A stretch of 64,000 nt of DNA from Mitsuaria sp. 7. GTDB lineage: Bacteria > Pseudomonadota > Gammaproteobacteria > Burkholderiales > Burkholderiaceae_C. The DNA is taken from positions 2,581,715-2,645,714 of the forward strand of contig NZ_CP011514.1 in assembly GCF_001653795.1 (NCBI RefSeq), read 5' to 3'. The translations under genes were made by a program, and so were the position numbers. Each line of letters starts with the position of its first letter. Within the stretch, counting starts at the first letter, position 1. Under the pieces are notes generated by a model. That model was not told the DNA's origin and searched no databases. It worked only from the letters and a program-made list of their open reading frames with translations. Positions 15,703 through 24,741 of the stretch are shown here, piece by piece.

Positions 15703-17901
15703 ATGGAAATCAAGGTCAACTTTCTCGACAAGCTTCGCCTGGAAGCCAAGTTCGATGATTTCACGGTCATCGCCGACCAGCCCATCCGCTACAAGGGCGA
15801 CGGCTCGGCGCCGGGTCCGTTCGACTATTTCCTGGCCTCCTCGGCCCTGTGCGCGGCCTACTTCGTCAAGCTGTACTGCGTCACGCGCGACATCCCGACC
15901 GAGAACATCCGCCTCTCGCAGAACAACATCGTCGACCCGGAGAACCGCTACCAGCAGATCTTCAAGATCCAGGTCGAGCTGCCGGCGGACATCTCCGAGA
16001 AGGACCGCCTGGGCATCCTGCGCTCCATCGACCGCTGCACGGTCAAGAAGGTGGTGCAGGCCGGGCCGGAGTTCGTGATCGAGGAGGTCGAGAACCTCGA
16101 CGCCGACGCGCAGGCGCTGCTGACGCTGAATCCGGATTCGACGGCGGCGACCTACATCCCGGGCAAGGACCTGCCGCTGGAGCAGACCATCGCCAACATG
16201 ACGGCGATCCTGGCGAACCTGGGCATCAAGATCGAGATCGCCTCCTGGCGCAACCTGGTGCCCAACGTGTGGTCGCTGCACATCCGCGACGCGCACTCAC
16301 CGATGTGCTTCACCAACGGCAAGGGCGCCACCAAGGAAAGCGCCCTGGCCTCGGCCCTGGGCGAGTACATCGAGCGCCTGAACAACAACCACTTCTACGC
16401 GGGCGTGTTCTGGGGCGAGGACATCGCCAACGCCGCCTTCGTGCATTACCCCGATGAGCGCTGGTTCAAGCCCGGCCCCGACGATGCGATTCCTGAAGGG
16501 CTGCTCGACGAGCGCTGCCTCGCCTGGTTCGACCCCGACGGCGAACTGCGCGCCTCGCACCTGATCGACACCAACTCCGGCAATGTGGAGCGCGGCATCT
16601 GCGCGCTGCCCTATGTGCGGCGCTCCGACGGCGAGGTGGTCTGGTTCCCGTCCAATCTCGTCGAGAACCTGTACGTCAGCAACGGCATGAGCGCCGGCAA
16701 TACGCTGGCGGAAGCGCAGGTGCAATGCCTGTCAGAGATCTTCGAGCGTGCCGTCAAGCGCGAGATCCTGGAAGGCGAGATCGCCCTCCCCGACGTGCCG
16801 CAGGACGTGCTGGACAAATACCCCGGCATCGTGGCCGGCATCCGCAGCCTGGAGGAACAAGGCTTCCCGGTGCTGGTGAAGGACGCGTCGCTGGGCGGCG
16901 TCTATCCGGTGATGTGCGTGACGCTGATGAACCCGCGCACGGGCGGCGTGTTCGCCTCCTTCGGCGCGCATCCCAGCCTGCAGGTCGCGCTGGAACGCAG
17001 CCTGACGGAACTGCTGCAGGGCCGCAGCTTCGAAGGCCTGAACGACCTGCCCCGGCCCACCTTCGCGAGCAACGCCGTCACCGAGCCCAACAACTTCGTC
17101 GAGCATTTCATCGATTCCAGCGGCATCGTGTCGTGGCGCTTCTTCAGCGCCAAGGCCGATCACGAGTTCGTCGAGTGGGACTTCTCCGGCGAAGGCGCCG
17201 ACTCGAACGCCGAGGAAGCCGCGACGCTGTTCGGCATCCTCGACGACATGGGCAAGGAGTCCTACATGGCCGTGTACGACCAGCTGGGCGCGACGGCCTG
17301 CCGCATCCTGGTGCCGGACTACTCGGAGATCTATCCGGTCGAGGACCTGATCTGGGACAACACCAACAAGGCCCTGTCGTTCCGCGAGGACGTGCTCAAC
17401 CTGCACCGGCTGGACGACGAGCAACTGGAAGCGCTGCTGGAACGCCTCGAGGACAGCGAGCTCGACGACTACACCGACATCGCCACGATGATCGGCATCG
17501 AGTTCGACGAGAACACGGTGTGGGGTCAGTTGACCATCCAGGAACTGAAGCTGCTGATTCATCTGGCCTTGCAGCAGCTCGAAGAGGCGCAGGAACTGGT
17601 CGGCGCCTTCCTGCAATACAACGAGAACACGGTCGAGCGCGGCCTGTTCTATCAGGCCGTGAACGTGGTGCTGGAAGTGCTGCTGGACGACGAGCTGGCG
17701 CTCGACGACTACGTCGTCAACTTCCGCCGGATGTTCGGCGACGAACGCATGGATGCGGTCCTCGGGTCCGTGGACGGCAGCGTGCGCTTCTACGGCCTGA
17801 CGCCGACCAGCATGAAGCTGGAAGGCCTCGACCGGCATCACCGCCTGATCGACAGCTACCGCAAGCTGCACGCGGCGCGGGCAGCCGCGGCGGCTCGCTG
17901 A
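15703..17901 (+). CDS. ycaO: OsmC domain/YcaO domain fusion protein
   Basis: 732 residues: an OsmC-like domain (about 1-140; includes SSALCAAYFVKLYC), a YcaO ATP-binding cyclodehydratase-type domain (about 150-560; TNGKGATKESALASALGEYIER carries the ATP-binding Glu residues), and an acidic helical carboxy-terminal region. E. coli YcaO lacks the fused OsmC part and takes part with RimO in methylthiolation of ribosomal protein S12. Other YcaO proteins activate peptide amides with ATP. This fusion is a stand-alone gene 178 bp downstream of the radical SAM cluster. Confidence 0.9.
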   Translation: MEIKVNFLDKLRLEAKFDDFTVIADQPIRYKGDGSAPGPFDYFLASSALCAAYFVKLYCVTRDIPTENIRLSQNNIVDPENRYQQIFKIQVELPADISEKDRLGILRSIDRCTVKKVVQAGPEFVIEEVENLDADAQALLTLNPDSTAATYIPGKDLPLEQTIANMTAILANLGIKIEIASWRNLVPNVWSLHIRDAHSPMCFTNGKGATKESALASALGEYIERLNNNHFYAGVFWGEDIANAAFVHYPDERWFKPGPDDAIPEGLLDERCLAWFDPDGELRASHLIDTNSGNVERGICALPYVRRSDGEVVWFPSNLVENLYVSNGMSAGNTLAEAQVQCLSEIFERAVKREILEGEIALPDVPQDVLDKYPGIVAGIRSLEEQGFPVLVKDASLGGVYPVMCVTLMNPRTGGVFASFGAHPSLQVALERSLTELLQGRSFEGLNDLPRPTFASNAVTEPNNFVEHFIDSSGIVSWRFFSAKADHEFVEWDFSGEGADSNAEEAATLFGILDDMGKESYMAVYDQLGATACRILVPDYSEIYPVEDLIWDNTNKALSFREDVLNLHRLDDEQLEALLERLEDSELDDYTDIATMIGIEFDENTVWGQLTIQELKLLIHLALQQLEEAQELVGAFLQYNENTVERGLFYQAVNVVLEVLLDDELALDDYVVNFRRMFGDERMDAVLGSVDGSVRFYGLTPTSMKLEGLDRHHRLIDSYRKLHAARAAAAAR

Positions 17902-17905
17902 GGCT

Positions 17906-17926
17906 CGGAGCGCTTCGGGCGCTCCG
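17906..17926. terminator. Hairpin terminator between ycaO and the lactonase-like gene
   Basis: CGGAGCGC TTCGG GCGCTCCG: 8-bp stem with a TTCGG loop in the 35-bp convergent gap. The position and stability suit a bidirectional terminator, but no T-run follows. Confidence 0.55.
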
Positions 17927-17936
17927 TCGTCGAGCG

Positions 17937-18743
17937 CTACTTCGCCGCCGCCGGGAAGGCCGGCAGCTTGCCGATGTCGCGCGGGTCGTGCTGGATGATG
18001 ACCGTAGCCTTGAGGTTCTTCTCGATCTGCTTCACGCGCTGGATCGAGGCGAGCGTCTGGGCGCGGTCGTCGTTGAAGCCCGGCACGCCGTCGTGCTCGT
18101 AGTTCTCGTGGAAGTGGACGGAGTCGCCGCTGAGGATCACCGGTCCCATGTCCTTCAGGCGGACCAGCAGGATGCTGTGGCCCGGCGTATGGCCCGGGGC
18201 GCGCAGGACCATCACGGTGCCGTCGCCGAAGACATCCTTGTCCGCAGTCAGCGCGTCGACCTTGCGCTTCTCGGCGATCCACTCGGCGAAGCCCTTCGCG
18301 TTCGCGCCGGCCACCGGTGGTGTCGCGTTGATCGCCTCCCAGTCGGCCTTGCCGATCAGCAGCGTCGCGTTCTTGAACAGGCTCACCTGGCCGGTGTGAT
18401 CGGCGTGGTAGTGGCTGATGCCGACGAACTTCACGTCGGCGGGATCGACCTTGATCTGCTTGAGCAGATCGCCCAGCGGCTTGTTGGTCGCGTTGGGCGC
18501 GGAGCCCGGCAGGTAGCCGGTGTCCCAGACCATCACGTCCGAGCCGTGCCGGATCACGTAGCAGCTGAAGGTGAAGGGCTTGGTCGTCTCGGTGTAGGCG
18601 AAGGTGTCGCTGAAGCGCCGGGGGTCGTTGGTGCCGTTGCCGCAATCGAGCCGCGTCAACGTGACCTCCTGGGCCGCCGCCGACAGGGACGTCAGGGACA
18701 AGAGCGCGCCCGCCGCGAGCGCCATCCAGAAGCGTGTCTTCAT
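17937..18743 (-). CDS. Secreted metallo-beta-lactamase-fold hydrolase (N-acyl homoserine lactonase-like)
   Basis: 268 residues. A signal peptide (residues 1 to about 24, cleavage after SAAA) precedes a metallo-beta-lactamase domain with His111-x-His113-x-Asp115-His116 (SHYHADHTG), APGHTPGHS and LSGDSVHF, and a terminal QHDP. The layout matches the AiiA/AttM lactonase branch that opens lactone rings such as acyl-homoserine lactones. Periplasmic location and quorum quenching are inference; many relatives act on other esters. It is a single gene. Confidence 0.8.
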   Translation of the reverse strand: MKTRFWMALAAGALLSLTSLSAAAQEVTLTRLDCGNGTNDPRRFSDTFAYTETTKPFTFSCYVIRHGSDVMVWDTGYLPGSAPNATNKPLGDLLKQIKVDPADVKFVGISHYHADHTGQVSLFKNATLLIGKADWEAINATPPVAGANAKGFAEWIAEKRKVDALTADKDVFGDGTVMVLRAPGHTPGHSILLVRLKDMGPVILSGDSVHFHENYEHDGVPGFNDDRAQTLASIQRVKQIEKNLKATVIIQHDPRDIGKLPAFPAAAK

Positions 18744-18825
18744 GTCGTTGTCTCCTTGATCGCGGGGATGATAGCCACGAAGCGGCCCGGTGGGAGCCGG
18801 GTCAGCCCCGGACGAGACGACGGCG

Positions 18826-19170
18826 TCAGCTGCGCGCGTCTGGCAACGGACAGGCGCCGGCGTTCTTGAGCGACGTCGCCACCGACCATCCCGTCGATCC
18901 GTCCGGTGCCTTGACCTGCACCGCGCCGGCGTCGCAGGTCCGGCGTCCGATCACGATCAGGTCCGACTCACGGACGATCATCCGGGGCACGGCACCTGGA
19001 TGGCCTGTGGCCACAGAGGTGGCGTCCTGCTCAGTGCTGAACACGGAGATCGCCTCGGTCGTGGGCACCCAGTCGTCCTCAGGCTGCAGGCTCTGGCAAG
19101 CAGTCAGGCAGAGAAGGAGCGCAATGCCTGTCGCGCTTCGGACGACGATGGATCGGTGACGGGGCTGCAT
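18826..19170 (-). CDS. Small lipoprotein of unknown function
   Basis: 114 residues with a lipoprotein signal: positively charged start, Leu-rich core and lipobox LTAC (lipidated Cys25). The mature part is short and has two cysteines (RRTCDAG, AGACPLP) that could form a disulfide. No domain is recognised. Its first 67 bp overlap the 3' end of the upstream histidine kinase gene on the same strand, so it is probably the last gene of that operon. Confidence 0.65.
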   Translation of the reverse strand: MQPRHRSIVVRSATGIALLLCLTACQSLQPEDDWVPTTEAISVFSTEQDATSVATGHPGAVPRMIVRESDLIVIGRRTCDAGAVQVKAPDGSTGWSVATSLKNAGACPLPDARS

Positions 19171-20573
19171 GTCACCAGAATAGCGGCTGCCGTGCCTTCG
19201 GTCGCCATCGCCATGTCACACCGCACCTCCAGCCCCGGCCCCGGCGCCCGCCGATGCGCGCTCAAGCGCCAACCATGCGCCGACGCGATCTCCGTGCAGA
19301 TCGCCAGCCCCAGTCCTGCCCCCTGCTCCCGCCGGTCCGCGCCGCGCCAGAAGCGCTCGAAGATGCGCGGCAGGTCCTTCTCCGCCACGCCCTTGCCCTG
19401 GTCCGCGACCGTGAAGCCCTCCGGCCCCGCCATCAGCGTGACCACGCTCTCCGGCGGGCTGTGCTGGATCGCGTTCTCCAGCAGGTTCTTCAGCAGCGTG
19501 AACAGCGCCCCGCGGTCCGCCCGCCAGGAGCGCAGCGACGGGCTCACGTGCAGGCCCAGGGTCACGTCGTGCCTCGCGGCCACGCGTTCCATGAACTCGA
19601 AGACCTCGCGCAGCGCCGGCGTCGGATCGATGGCCTCGACACGGTAGTTGCGCTGCTCGCTGGCCTCCGCCAGCAGCAGCAACTGCTGCACCTGCCGCGC
19701 GACGCGGTCGACATCGTCCAGCACCTGGTCGCGCCACGGGCCTTCGTCCGCCAGCTCCACCTGCGCGCGGATCAGCGCCAGCGGCGTCTTCAGCTCGTGC
19801 GCGGCATTCGACAGGAACTCCTGCTGCGTCTTGAATCCCCCCTGCAACCGGTCCAGCGCCGCGTTGAAGGCCTCGACCAGCGGGCGCAACTCGCGCGGCT
19901 GGTCCGTGGTCGGCAGGCGCTCGGCCAGCGTCCGCGGCGCGATGCGCCGCGCGGCGCTCGAGGCCGCGCGCACCGGCAGCAGGGCCTGCCGCAGCGCCAC
20001 GTGGATGGTGATCAGGAAGATCAGCACGAAGGTCGCCCCGAGCGCGATCAGGCCCTGGCGGAAGACGTCGAAGCCGATCGACTCCCGCATCTGCAGCACC
20101 ATGCGGTCGGTGACGGCGAACTGCACGTACCAGCGGCGTCCGGCGTGATCGAAAGGCACGGTCGCGCCGTGCATCGCGATGCCCTGGCGATTGAAGACGA
20201 AGGACTGCCGTCGCGGCTCGAACTCCCTGCCCTCCGGCGCGATCGTGGTCTTGATGCCGTCCGACGCATAGGCCACGTAGCCCTCCCTGTCCGCCACGCG
20301 CAGCATGACCTCGTGGCGCAGGCTGTCGAACAGCCAGGGCTCGATCGCCTTTTCATCGATGCCGACGGGCCACCCTTGCGCGTCGTAGCGCAGGTGCCGC
20401 GCGATCGCCTCGCCGTTGTCCTCGATCTGGTCGCGCAACACCCAGCGCGAGAACGGCTCCCACAGCACCATGGACGCCACGCTCACCACCACGCCGCTGA
20501 GCAGCATGCTGGCACCGAGCACCGCCAGCACGCGGTTGCGCAGGCTATTCGGCCACCGGATCCTGGAGCGCAT
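19104..20573 (-). CDS. Sensor histidine kinase
   Basis: 489 residues. Two membrane segments (about 14-37 and 174-194) flank a periplasmic sensor region. A HAMP-like segment follows, then the HisKA domain with His259 (SNAAHELKTPL) and an HATPase domain (NLLENAIQHS, VADQGKGV, GAGLGLAI). It autophosphorylates and passes phosphate to the response regulator gene it overlaps by 29 bp. The final 30 or so residues after the ATPase core extend into the lipoprotein gene and look non-conserved. The signal is unknown. Confidence 0.9.
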   Translation of the reverse strand: MRSRIRWPNSLRNRVLAVLGASMLLSGVVVSVASMVLWEPFSRWVLRDQIEDNGEAIARHLRYDAQGWPVGIDEKAIEPWLFDSLRHEVMLRVADREGYVAYASDGIKTTIAPEGREFEPRRQSFVFNRQGIAMHGATVPFDHAGRRWYVQFAVTDRMVLQMRESIGFDVFRQGLIALGATFVLIFLITIHVALRQALLPVRAASSAARRIAPRTLAERLPTTDQPRELRPLVEAFNAALDRLQGGFKTQQEFLSNAAHELKTPLALIRAQVELADEGPWRDQVLDDVDRVARQVQQLLLLAEASEQRNYRVEAIDPTPALREVFEFMERVAARHDVTLGLHVSPSLRSWRADRGALFTLLKNLLENAIQHSPPESVVTLMAGPEGFTVADQGKGVAEKDLPRIFERFWRGADRREQGAGLGLAICTEIASAHGWRLSAHRRAPGPGLEVRCDMAMATEGTAAAILVTCSPVTDPSSSEARQALRSFSA

Positions 20574-21228
20574 AACCGTGGTTCCTGAGGTTGACGATGC
20601 GCAGCCCGGAGCCGAGCGAGTTCAGCTTCTTGCGCAGGCGATGCAGCGCGACATCGAGCGCGTTCGGGGTCACGGCCTCGGACAAGCCCCAGGCCGCGGC
20701 CTCCAGCGCCGCCCGTCGCACCGTGCGTCCCTGCTGCTGCACCAGCGCGATGGCGATCTGCAGCTCCGCCGGCGCCAGCGCCACCGACACCTCGCCGCGC
20801 ACCAGCAGCGCTTCCTCGATCACGACCTCGATGTCGCCGAAGACGGCACGCGCCGGCCGCACCGCCACGGACCGGCGCATCAGCGCCCGCACGCGCGCCA
20901 CCAGTTCCTCCATCGGGAAAGGCTTGGCGAGGTAGTCGTCCGCCCCGGATTCCAGCCCGTCGATGCGGTCGTGCAGCGCGTCGCGCGCGGTGAGCATCAG
21001 GCACGGCGTGCCCTGATGCGCGGCGCGCAGGCGCTTGACCAGCGACAGGCCGTCGCCGTCGGGCAACCCCCGGTCGATGACCAGCGCCGCGTAGCCGACG
21101 TCGCGATGCGCCACCCAGGCGGCCTCCATCGCGTGGAAGACGTCCGTGGGAATGCCGGCGGCTTGCAGGGCCTGACGGATCAGGCCAGCCAGCCGGACGT
21201 GATCCTCGACCAGGGCAATTCGGTTCAT
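20545..21228 (-). CDS. OmpR family response regulator
   Basis: 227 residues. Receiver domain with phospho-acceptor Asp52 (YAALVIDRGLPDGDG), conserved Thr/Lys in MLTARD and DYLAKPF, followed by a winged-helix DNA-binding domain ending in RIVNLRNHGYAL. It is QseB/TctD-like in layout. The start at 21228 places the receiver domain directly at the amino terminus. It is transcribed with the histidine kinase that follows; targets may include its own promoter in the 113-bp upstream gap. Confidence 0.92.
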   Translation of the reverse strand: MNRIALVEDHVRLAGLIRQALQAAGIPTDVFHAMEAAWVAHRDVGYAALVIDRGLPDGDGLSLVKRLRAAHQGTPCLMLTARDALHDRIDGLESGADDYLAKPFPMEELVARVRALMRRSVAVRPARAVFGDIEVVIEEALLVRGEVSVALAPAELQIAIALVQQQGRTVRRAALEAAAWGLSEAVTPNALDVALHRLRKKLNSLGSGLRIVNLRNHGYALQDPVAE

Positions 21229-21341
21229 GGGCAGTGGAAAGGCGGATGCGCCGATGTTAAGGGCGCATCCTCCACTCCCCCGACTTACCCGCGGCTTACC
21301 GGGCCGCGACGGGCAGTGCCCGCCCGGCGCTTCACGCCGCT

Positions 21342-22010
21342 TCACGCCGCTTCGTTCACCGGCTCGTGCACCGGCTCGTGGTACTGCACCACCGGCACGC
21401 CGTCGCGGATCGCCTGCTCGTAGACGCCGAGCATGCCCAGGGCCTCGCGCAGGTCGTCGCGGATGGCCGCGGTCGCGACCACGGCCTCGTCGTCGTTGCA
21501 CAGCGCGCCCTCCTCGTCGTCGTCGCGCTTGAGGCGGCAGACCAGCTCGGCGATCACCGCGGCGTGCTCGATGCGCTCGCGCAGCGTCTTCATCGCCAGG
21601 CCGACCGTGATGTCGCGACGCGGCACGCAGTACTCGACGTTGCCCGGCGCGAAGCGGCTCAGCGTCGGGTACATGCGCGACTGGTAGAGGAAGGCTTCGA
21701 ACGCCTCGTTGTTCAGGCGCAGCAGCGGGCGGAGTTCCAGCAGACGGCGCTGCATGAACAGCGTCTTCGCGGGACGCGGGGCCGGCGCCGCAGCAGCGGT
21801 CATCGGCGGCGGCGGCGCGGGCGGCACACCGCCGCCGCCGTCCGCGTCGAGGGCCATCGCGGCGAACGCGGCACCGGGGTTATCGTCGAGCTCGTCGTCA
21901 AGGCTGGCGTGGAAGGCCGCCGGACCGTGGAAGCGGGCGGAGGCGGAAGCAGCGGAAGCAGCGGAAGAGGCGCCGGACGCGCCGGCTTGAGAGAAGGACA
22001 TCGGGGACAT
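21342..22010 (-). CDS. Hypothetical protein with low-complexity amino terminus
   Basis: 222 residues. The first 80 are rich in Ala, Ser, Gly and Pro (including a PPAPPPP run); the rest is a helical domain with many charged residues (LRPLLRLNNEAFEAFLYQSRMYPTLSRF, LAMKTLRERIEHAAVIAELVCRLKRDDDEE). No signal peptide and no recognised family. The helical half looks like a real folded domain, so I regard it as a gene of unknown function. The 411-bp gap upstream could hold its promoter. Confidence 0.6.
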   Translation of the reverse strand: MSPMSFSQAGASGASSAASAASASARFHGPAAFHASLDDELDDNPGAAFAAMALDADGGGGVPPAPPPPMTAAAAPAPRPAKTLFMQRRLLELRPLLRLNNEAFEAFLYQSRMYPTLSRFAPGNVEYCVPRRDITVGLAMKTLRERIEHAAVIAELVCRLKRDDDEEGALCNDDEAVVATAAIRDDLREALGMLGVYEQAIRDGVPVVQYHEPVHEPVNEAA

Positions 22011-22421
22011 GGACAGCTCCAGTCTGATCGGATCAATTCATAAACATCACCTTCGTCGGGATGACATGGACCGCGCCTGACGACGCGGGAGATGCATCTT
22101 CCCCGCGACACCCGCAAGACTTGGCACGAAAAGATCAATGAAATCGATTCGATGAAATCGATGGCATCGGCGCCACACAGGTTCTCGTTGGGAGACCGAC
22201 TCGTCTCGGTAGGCGGATCGCCAGAGGCCACTCGCATGAGTCGGTCGGCCGTCGTCGCCAGCCGTCGGTTGTCATCACGAGCCGTCACGAGCCGTCGTCA
22301 GCAGTCGCCGTCCGCGGTCGGACGCGGTCAGGCGCAGCCCGCATCCCCACATTGAAGGTGAAGTCCGGACCGGCGTGCACCACACTTCAGCATTCGACGC
22401 GGCGCGCCGAGGAGAACCGAC
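22011..22421. other. 411-bp divergent intergenic region
   Basis: The region separates the hypothetical gene (minus) from the S8 protease (plus). It holds an 11-bp direct repeat ATGAAATCGAT (22138-22148 and 22152-22162, 14-bp period) in a locally AT-rich patch, and a stretch around 22255-22330 of short CCGTC/GTCAC-type repeats. An open frame of 87 codons here has no protein-like features. I see no RNA gene. Promoters for both neighbours are expected but not clearly readable. Confidence 0.5.
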
Positions 22422-24689
22422 ATGACGATGCTGAAAATCTTCGCGACGCCCGCCGACGTCGCCGCGGTCGCGCCCGAGGCGCGCGTGATCGAGCGCTATC
22501 CCGCGTTCGTGCTCGTCGACGCCGGGGACGACGACGCGGCGCGGCTCGTGCGCCAGTTCCCCGTCGAGGACATGTCCGAGCACTACCAGCTCGAGCTCGG
22601 CGGCGGCACGACCGATCCGGCGGCGCGCACCGCCAAGTCGCGCTCGCTCGCGAGCAAGGCCGCCGCGCTGCTGCCGGGCGCCCATCACTACGTCGTCCAG
22701 TTCATCGGGCCGGTCAAGCGGCCGTGGCTGGCGAAGCTGAGCGCGGCCGGCGCCACCCTGCGCCAGCCGATGAGCGGCTTCGCCTATGTGGTCAAGGCCG
22801 ACGAGGCCGCGATCCGCGCCATCGAGGCCCTGCCGATGGTGCGCTGGGCCGGACATCTGCCCCATGCCGACCGCGTGGCGCCCGCGCTCGCCGCGCCGGG
22901 CGGCGCGCAGGAACTGCCGCGTCGCCGCGTGGTGCCGGACCTTCTGGTCGTCGAGGTCTTCGACGCCGCCGACCTCGGTGCGATCGAACGCGCCGCGCGC
23001 CAGCTGGGTTTCTCCGTCGTGTCCTCGAACCCGCGCGCCCGCGTGCTCAAGGTCCGCTTCGAGGCCGACGGCACGGCCAAGCAGCAGCGCGACCAGGTGC
23101 GCGCGCTGTCCGCGGTGCACGGCGTGCGCTACATCCGCGAGCGCGTGGTGCCGCGGACCTCCAACAACGTGGCCACGACGCTGATGGGCAATGCCCACGC
23201 GGCCCTCCAGGCCAGCGGGTTCAAGCTGACCGGCAAGGGCGAGACCGTCGCCGTCTGCGACACCGGCCTGGACACCGGCGATCCCGCGACCATCCATCCC
23301 GACTTCGCCGGCCGCATCGCCGCGATCAAGAGTTATCCGGTCACGCCGGACTGGCAGGTCTACGTCACCAACGCCGGTGCCGACGACGGGCCGGCGGATC
23401 TCGACTCCGGCCATGGGACGCACGTCGCGGGCTCGGTGCTCGGCAACGGCAGCGCATCGGCCACGCTCGCCAAGCCGATCAGCGGCCACGCACCGCAGGC
23501 GAAGCTGGTCTTCCAGGCGATCGAGCAGCAGATGCGCTGGAAGGCGAGCGCGCCCGCCCGGCTCAAGGGCGAGCGCTTCGTGCTGGCCGGACTGCCGTCG
23601 GACCTCTCCGGCCTGTTCCAGTTCGCCTACGACCAGGGCGCGCGCATCCATTCCAACTCGTGGGGCGGCGGCGACCCCGGCGACTACGACGAGCAATGCA
23701 GCCAGTTCGACGCCTTCGTCTGGAAGCGCAAGGACATGTGCTTCGTGATCGCGGCCGGAAACGACGGCACCGATTCGGACGGCGACGGCCAGATCAACGC
23801 GGGCAGCGTGACCTCGCCCGGCACGGCGAAGAACTGCATCACCGTCGGCGCGAGCGAGAACCTGCGGCCCGAGTTCGACGCCGACCGCTACGGCGCGTGG
23901 TGGCCGGACGACTTCCCGGTCGCGCCCTACAAGGCCGATCCGATGGCCAACAGCGCCGACCAGGTAGCGGCGTTCTCCAGCCGCGGCCCGACACTGGACG
24001 GGCGCATCAAGCCCGACGTCGTGGCGCCGGGGACCTTCATCCTGTCGACGCGTTCGACGCAGCTGGCGGCCAACAACTTCGCGTGGGCCGCGTTCCCGAA
24101 GAGCAAGCTCTACTTCCACATGGGCGGGACCAGCATGGCCACGCCGCTGACCTCGGGCGCGCTGGCGCTGCTGCGCGAGTTCCTGCGCACCCGGCGCAAG
24201 ATCGCCGCCCCGACGGCCGCGCTGCTGAAGGCGCTGCTGATCGCCGGCGCACGCCGGCTGCCGAAGACGGCGCCCGCCGGCACGCTGCTGGACAACCACC
24301 AGGGCCACGGCGCGGTGAACCTCGACCGGTCGACGAAGTCCGTCCTGCTCACCCTCGACGGCAAGGGCCTGAGCAGCGGCCAGCTCGTGAACCAGGCGCT
24401 GAAGGTGACCCGCGCCAGCCGCACGCTGCGGGTGGTGATGGCCTACTCGGACTTCCCCGGCAAGGGGCTGATCAACAACCTGAACCTGGTGGTCACCGCA
24501 CCGGACGGCGCGCGCCACGTCGGCAACCTCGCGAGCACCGCGGGCGGCGCGATGGCGATGGACACGCGCAACAACGTCGAGGTCGTGCAGGTGGCCAAGG
24601 CCGCCAAGGGCGCGTGGACGATAACGGTGATCGCCTCCAACGTCGTGCAGGGGCCGCAGGACTACGCGATCGCGGCCGTGCTGGTCTGA
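22422..24689 (+). CDS. S8 family serine peptidase (subtilase)
   Basis: 755 residues. The catalytic triad is complete: Asp280 (VAVCDTGLD), His331 (SGHGTHVAG) and Ser571 (GGTSMATP), with the oxyanion Asn446 (AAGNDG). The first 250 residues form a prodomain-like region of inhibitor-type repeats, and a beta-sandwich of about 120 residues follows the protease, as in KP-43-type subtilases. No signal peptide is visible at the start, which is unusual for this group. It is a single gene, and its target proteins are unknown. Confidence 0.9.
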   Translation: MTMLKIFATPADVAAVAPEARVIERYPAFVLVDAGDDDAARLVRQFPVEDMSEHYQLELGGGTTDPAARTAKSRSLASKAAALLPGAHHYVVQFIGPVKRPWLAKLSAAGATLRQPMSGFAYVVKADEAAIRAIEALPMVRWAGHLPHADRVAPALAAPGGAQELPRRRVVPDLLVVEVFDAADLGAIERAARQLGFSVVSSNPRARVLKVRFEADGTAKQQRDQVRALSAVHGVRYIRERVVPRTSNNVATTLMGNAHAALQASGFKLTGKGETVAVCDTGLDTGDPATIHPDFAGRIAAIKSYPVTPDWQVYVTNAGADDGPADLDSGHGTHVAGSVLGNGSASATLAKPISGHAPQAKLVFQAIEQQMRWKASAPARLKGERFVLAGLPSDLSGLFQFAYDQGARIHSNSWGGGDPGDYDEQCSQFDAFVWKRKDMCFVIAAGNDGTDSDGDGQINAGSVTSPGTAKNCITVGASENLRPEFDADRYGAWWPDDFPVAPYKADPMANSADQVAAFSSRGPTLDGRIKPDVVAPGTFILSTRSTQLAANNFAWAAFPKSKLYFHMGGTSMATPLTSGALALLREFLRTRRKIAAPTAALLKALLIAGARRLPKTAPAGTLLDNHQGHGAVNLDRSTKSVLLTLDGKGLSSGQLVNQALKVTRASRTLRVVMAYSDFPGKGLINNLNLVVTAPDGARHVGNLASTAGGAMAMDTRNNVEVVQVAKAAKGAWTITVIASNVVQGPQDYAIAAVLV

Positions 24690-24741
24690 GACCGCAGGTC
24701 AGGGAGTCTCCTGCGCACCTCGGAAGCACTGCGGGAAAGCC

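Noticed and set aside
16732..18645. 637-codon minus-strand frame across the ycaO end and the lactonase-like gene
   Set aside because: It only covers the antisense of ycaO and a shifted frame of the lactonase-like gene; no fold or start signal.
22092..22355. 87-codon frame in the gap before the S8 protease
   Set aside because: Serine/Arg-rich, no ribosome binding site, overlaps simple repeats.
22275..24518. 747-codon frame opposite the S8 protease
   Set aside because: Antisense shadow with low-complexity composition.
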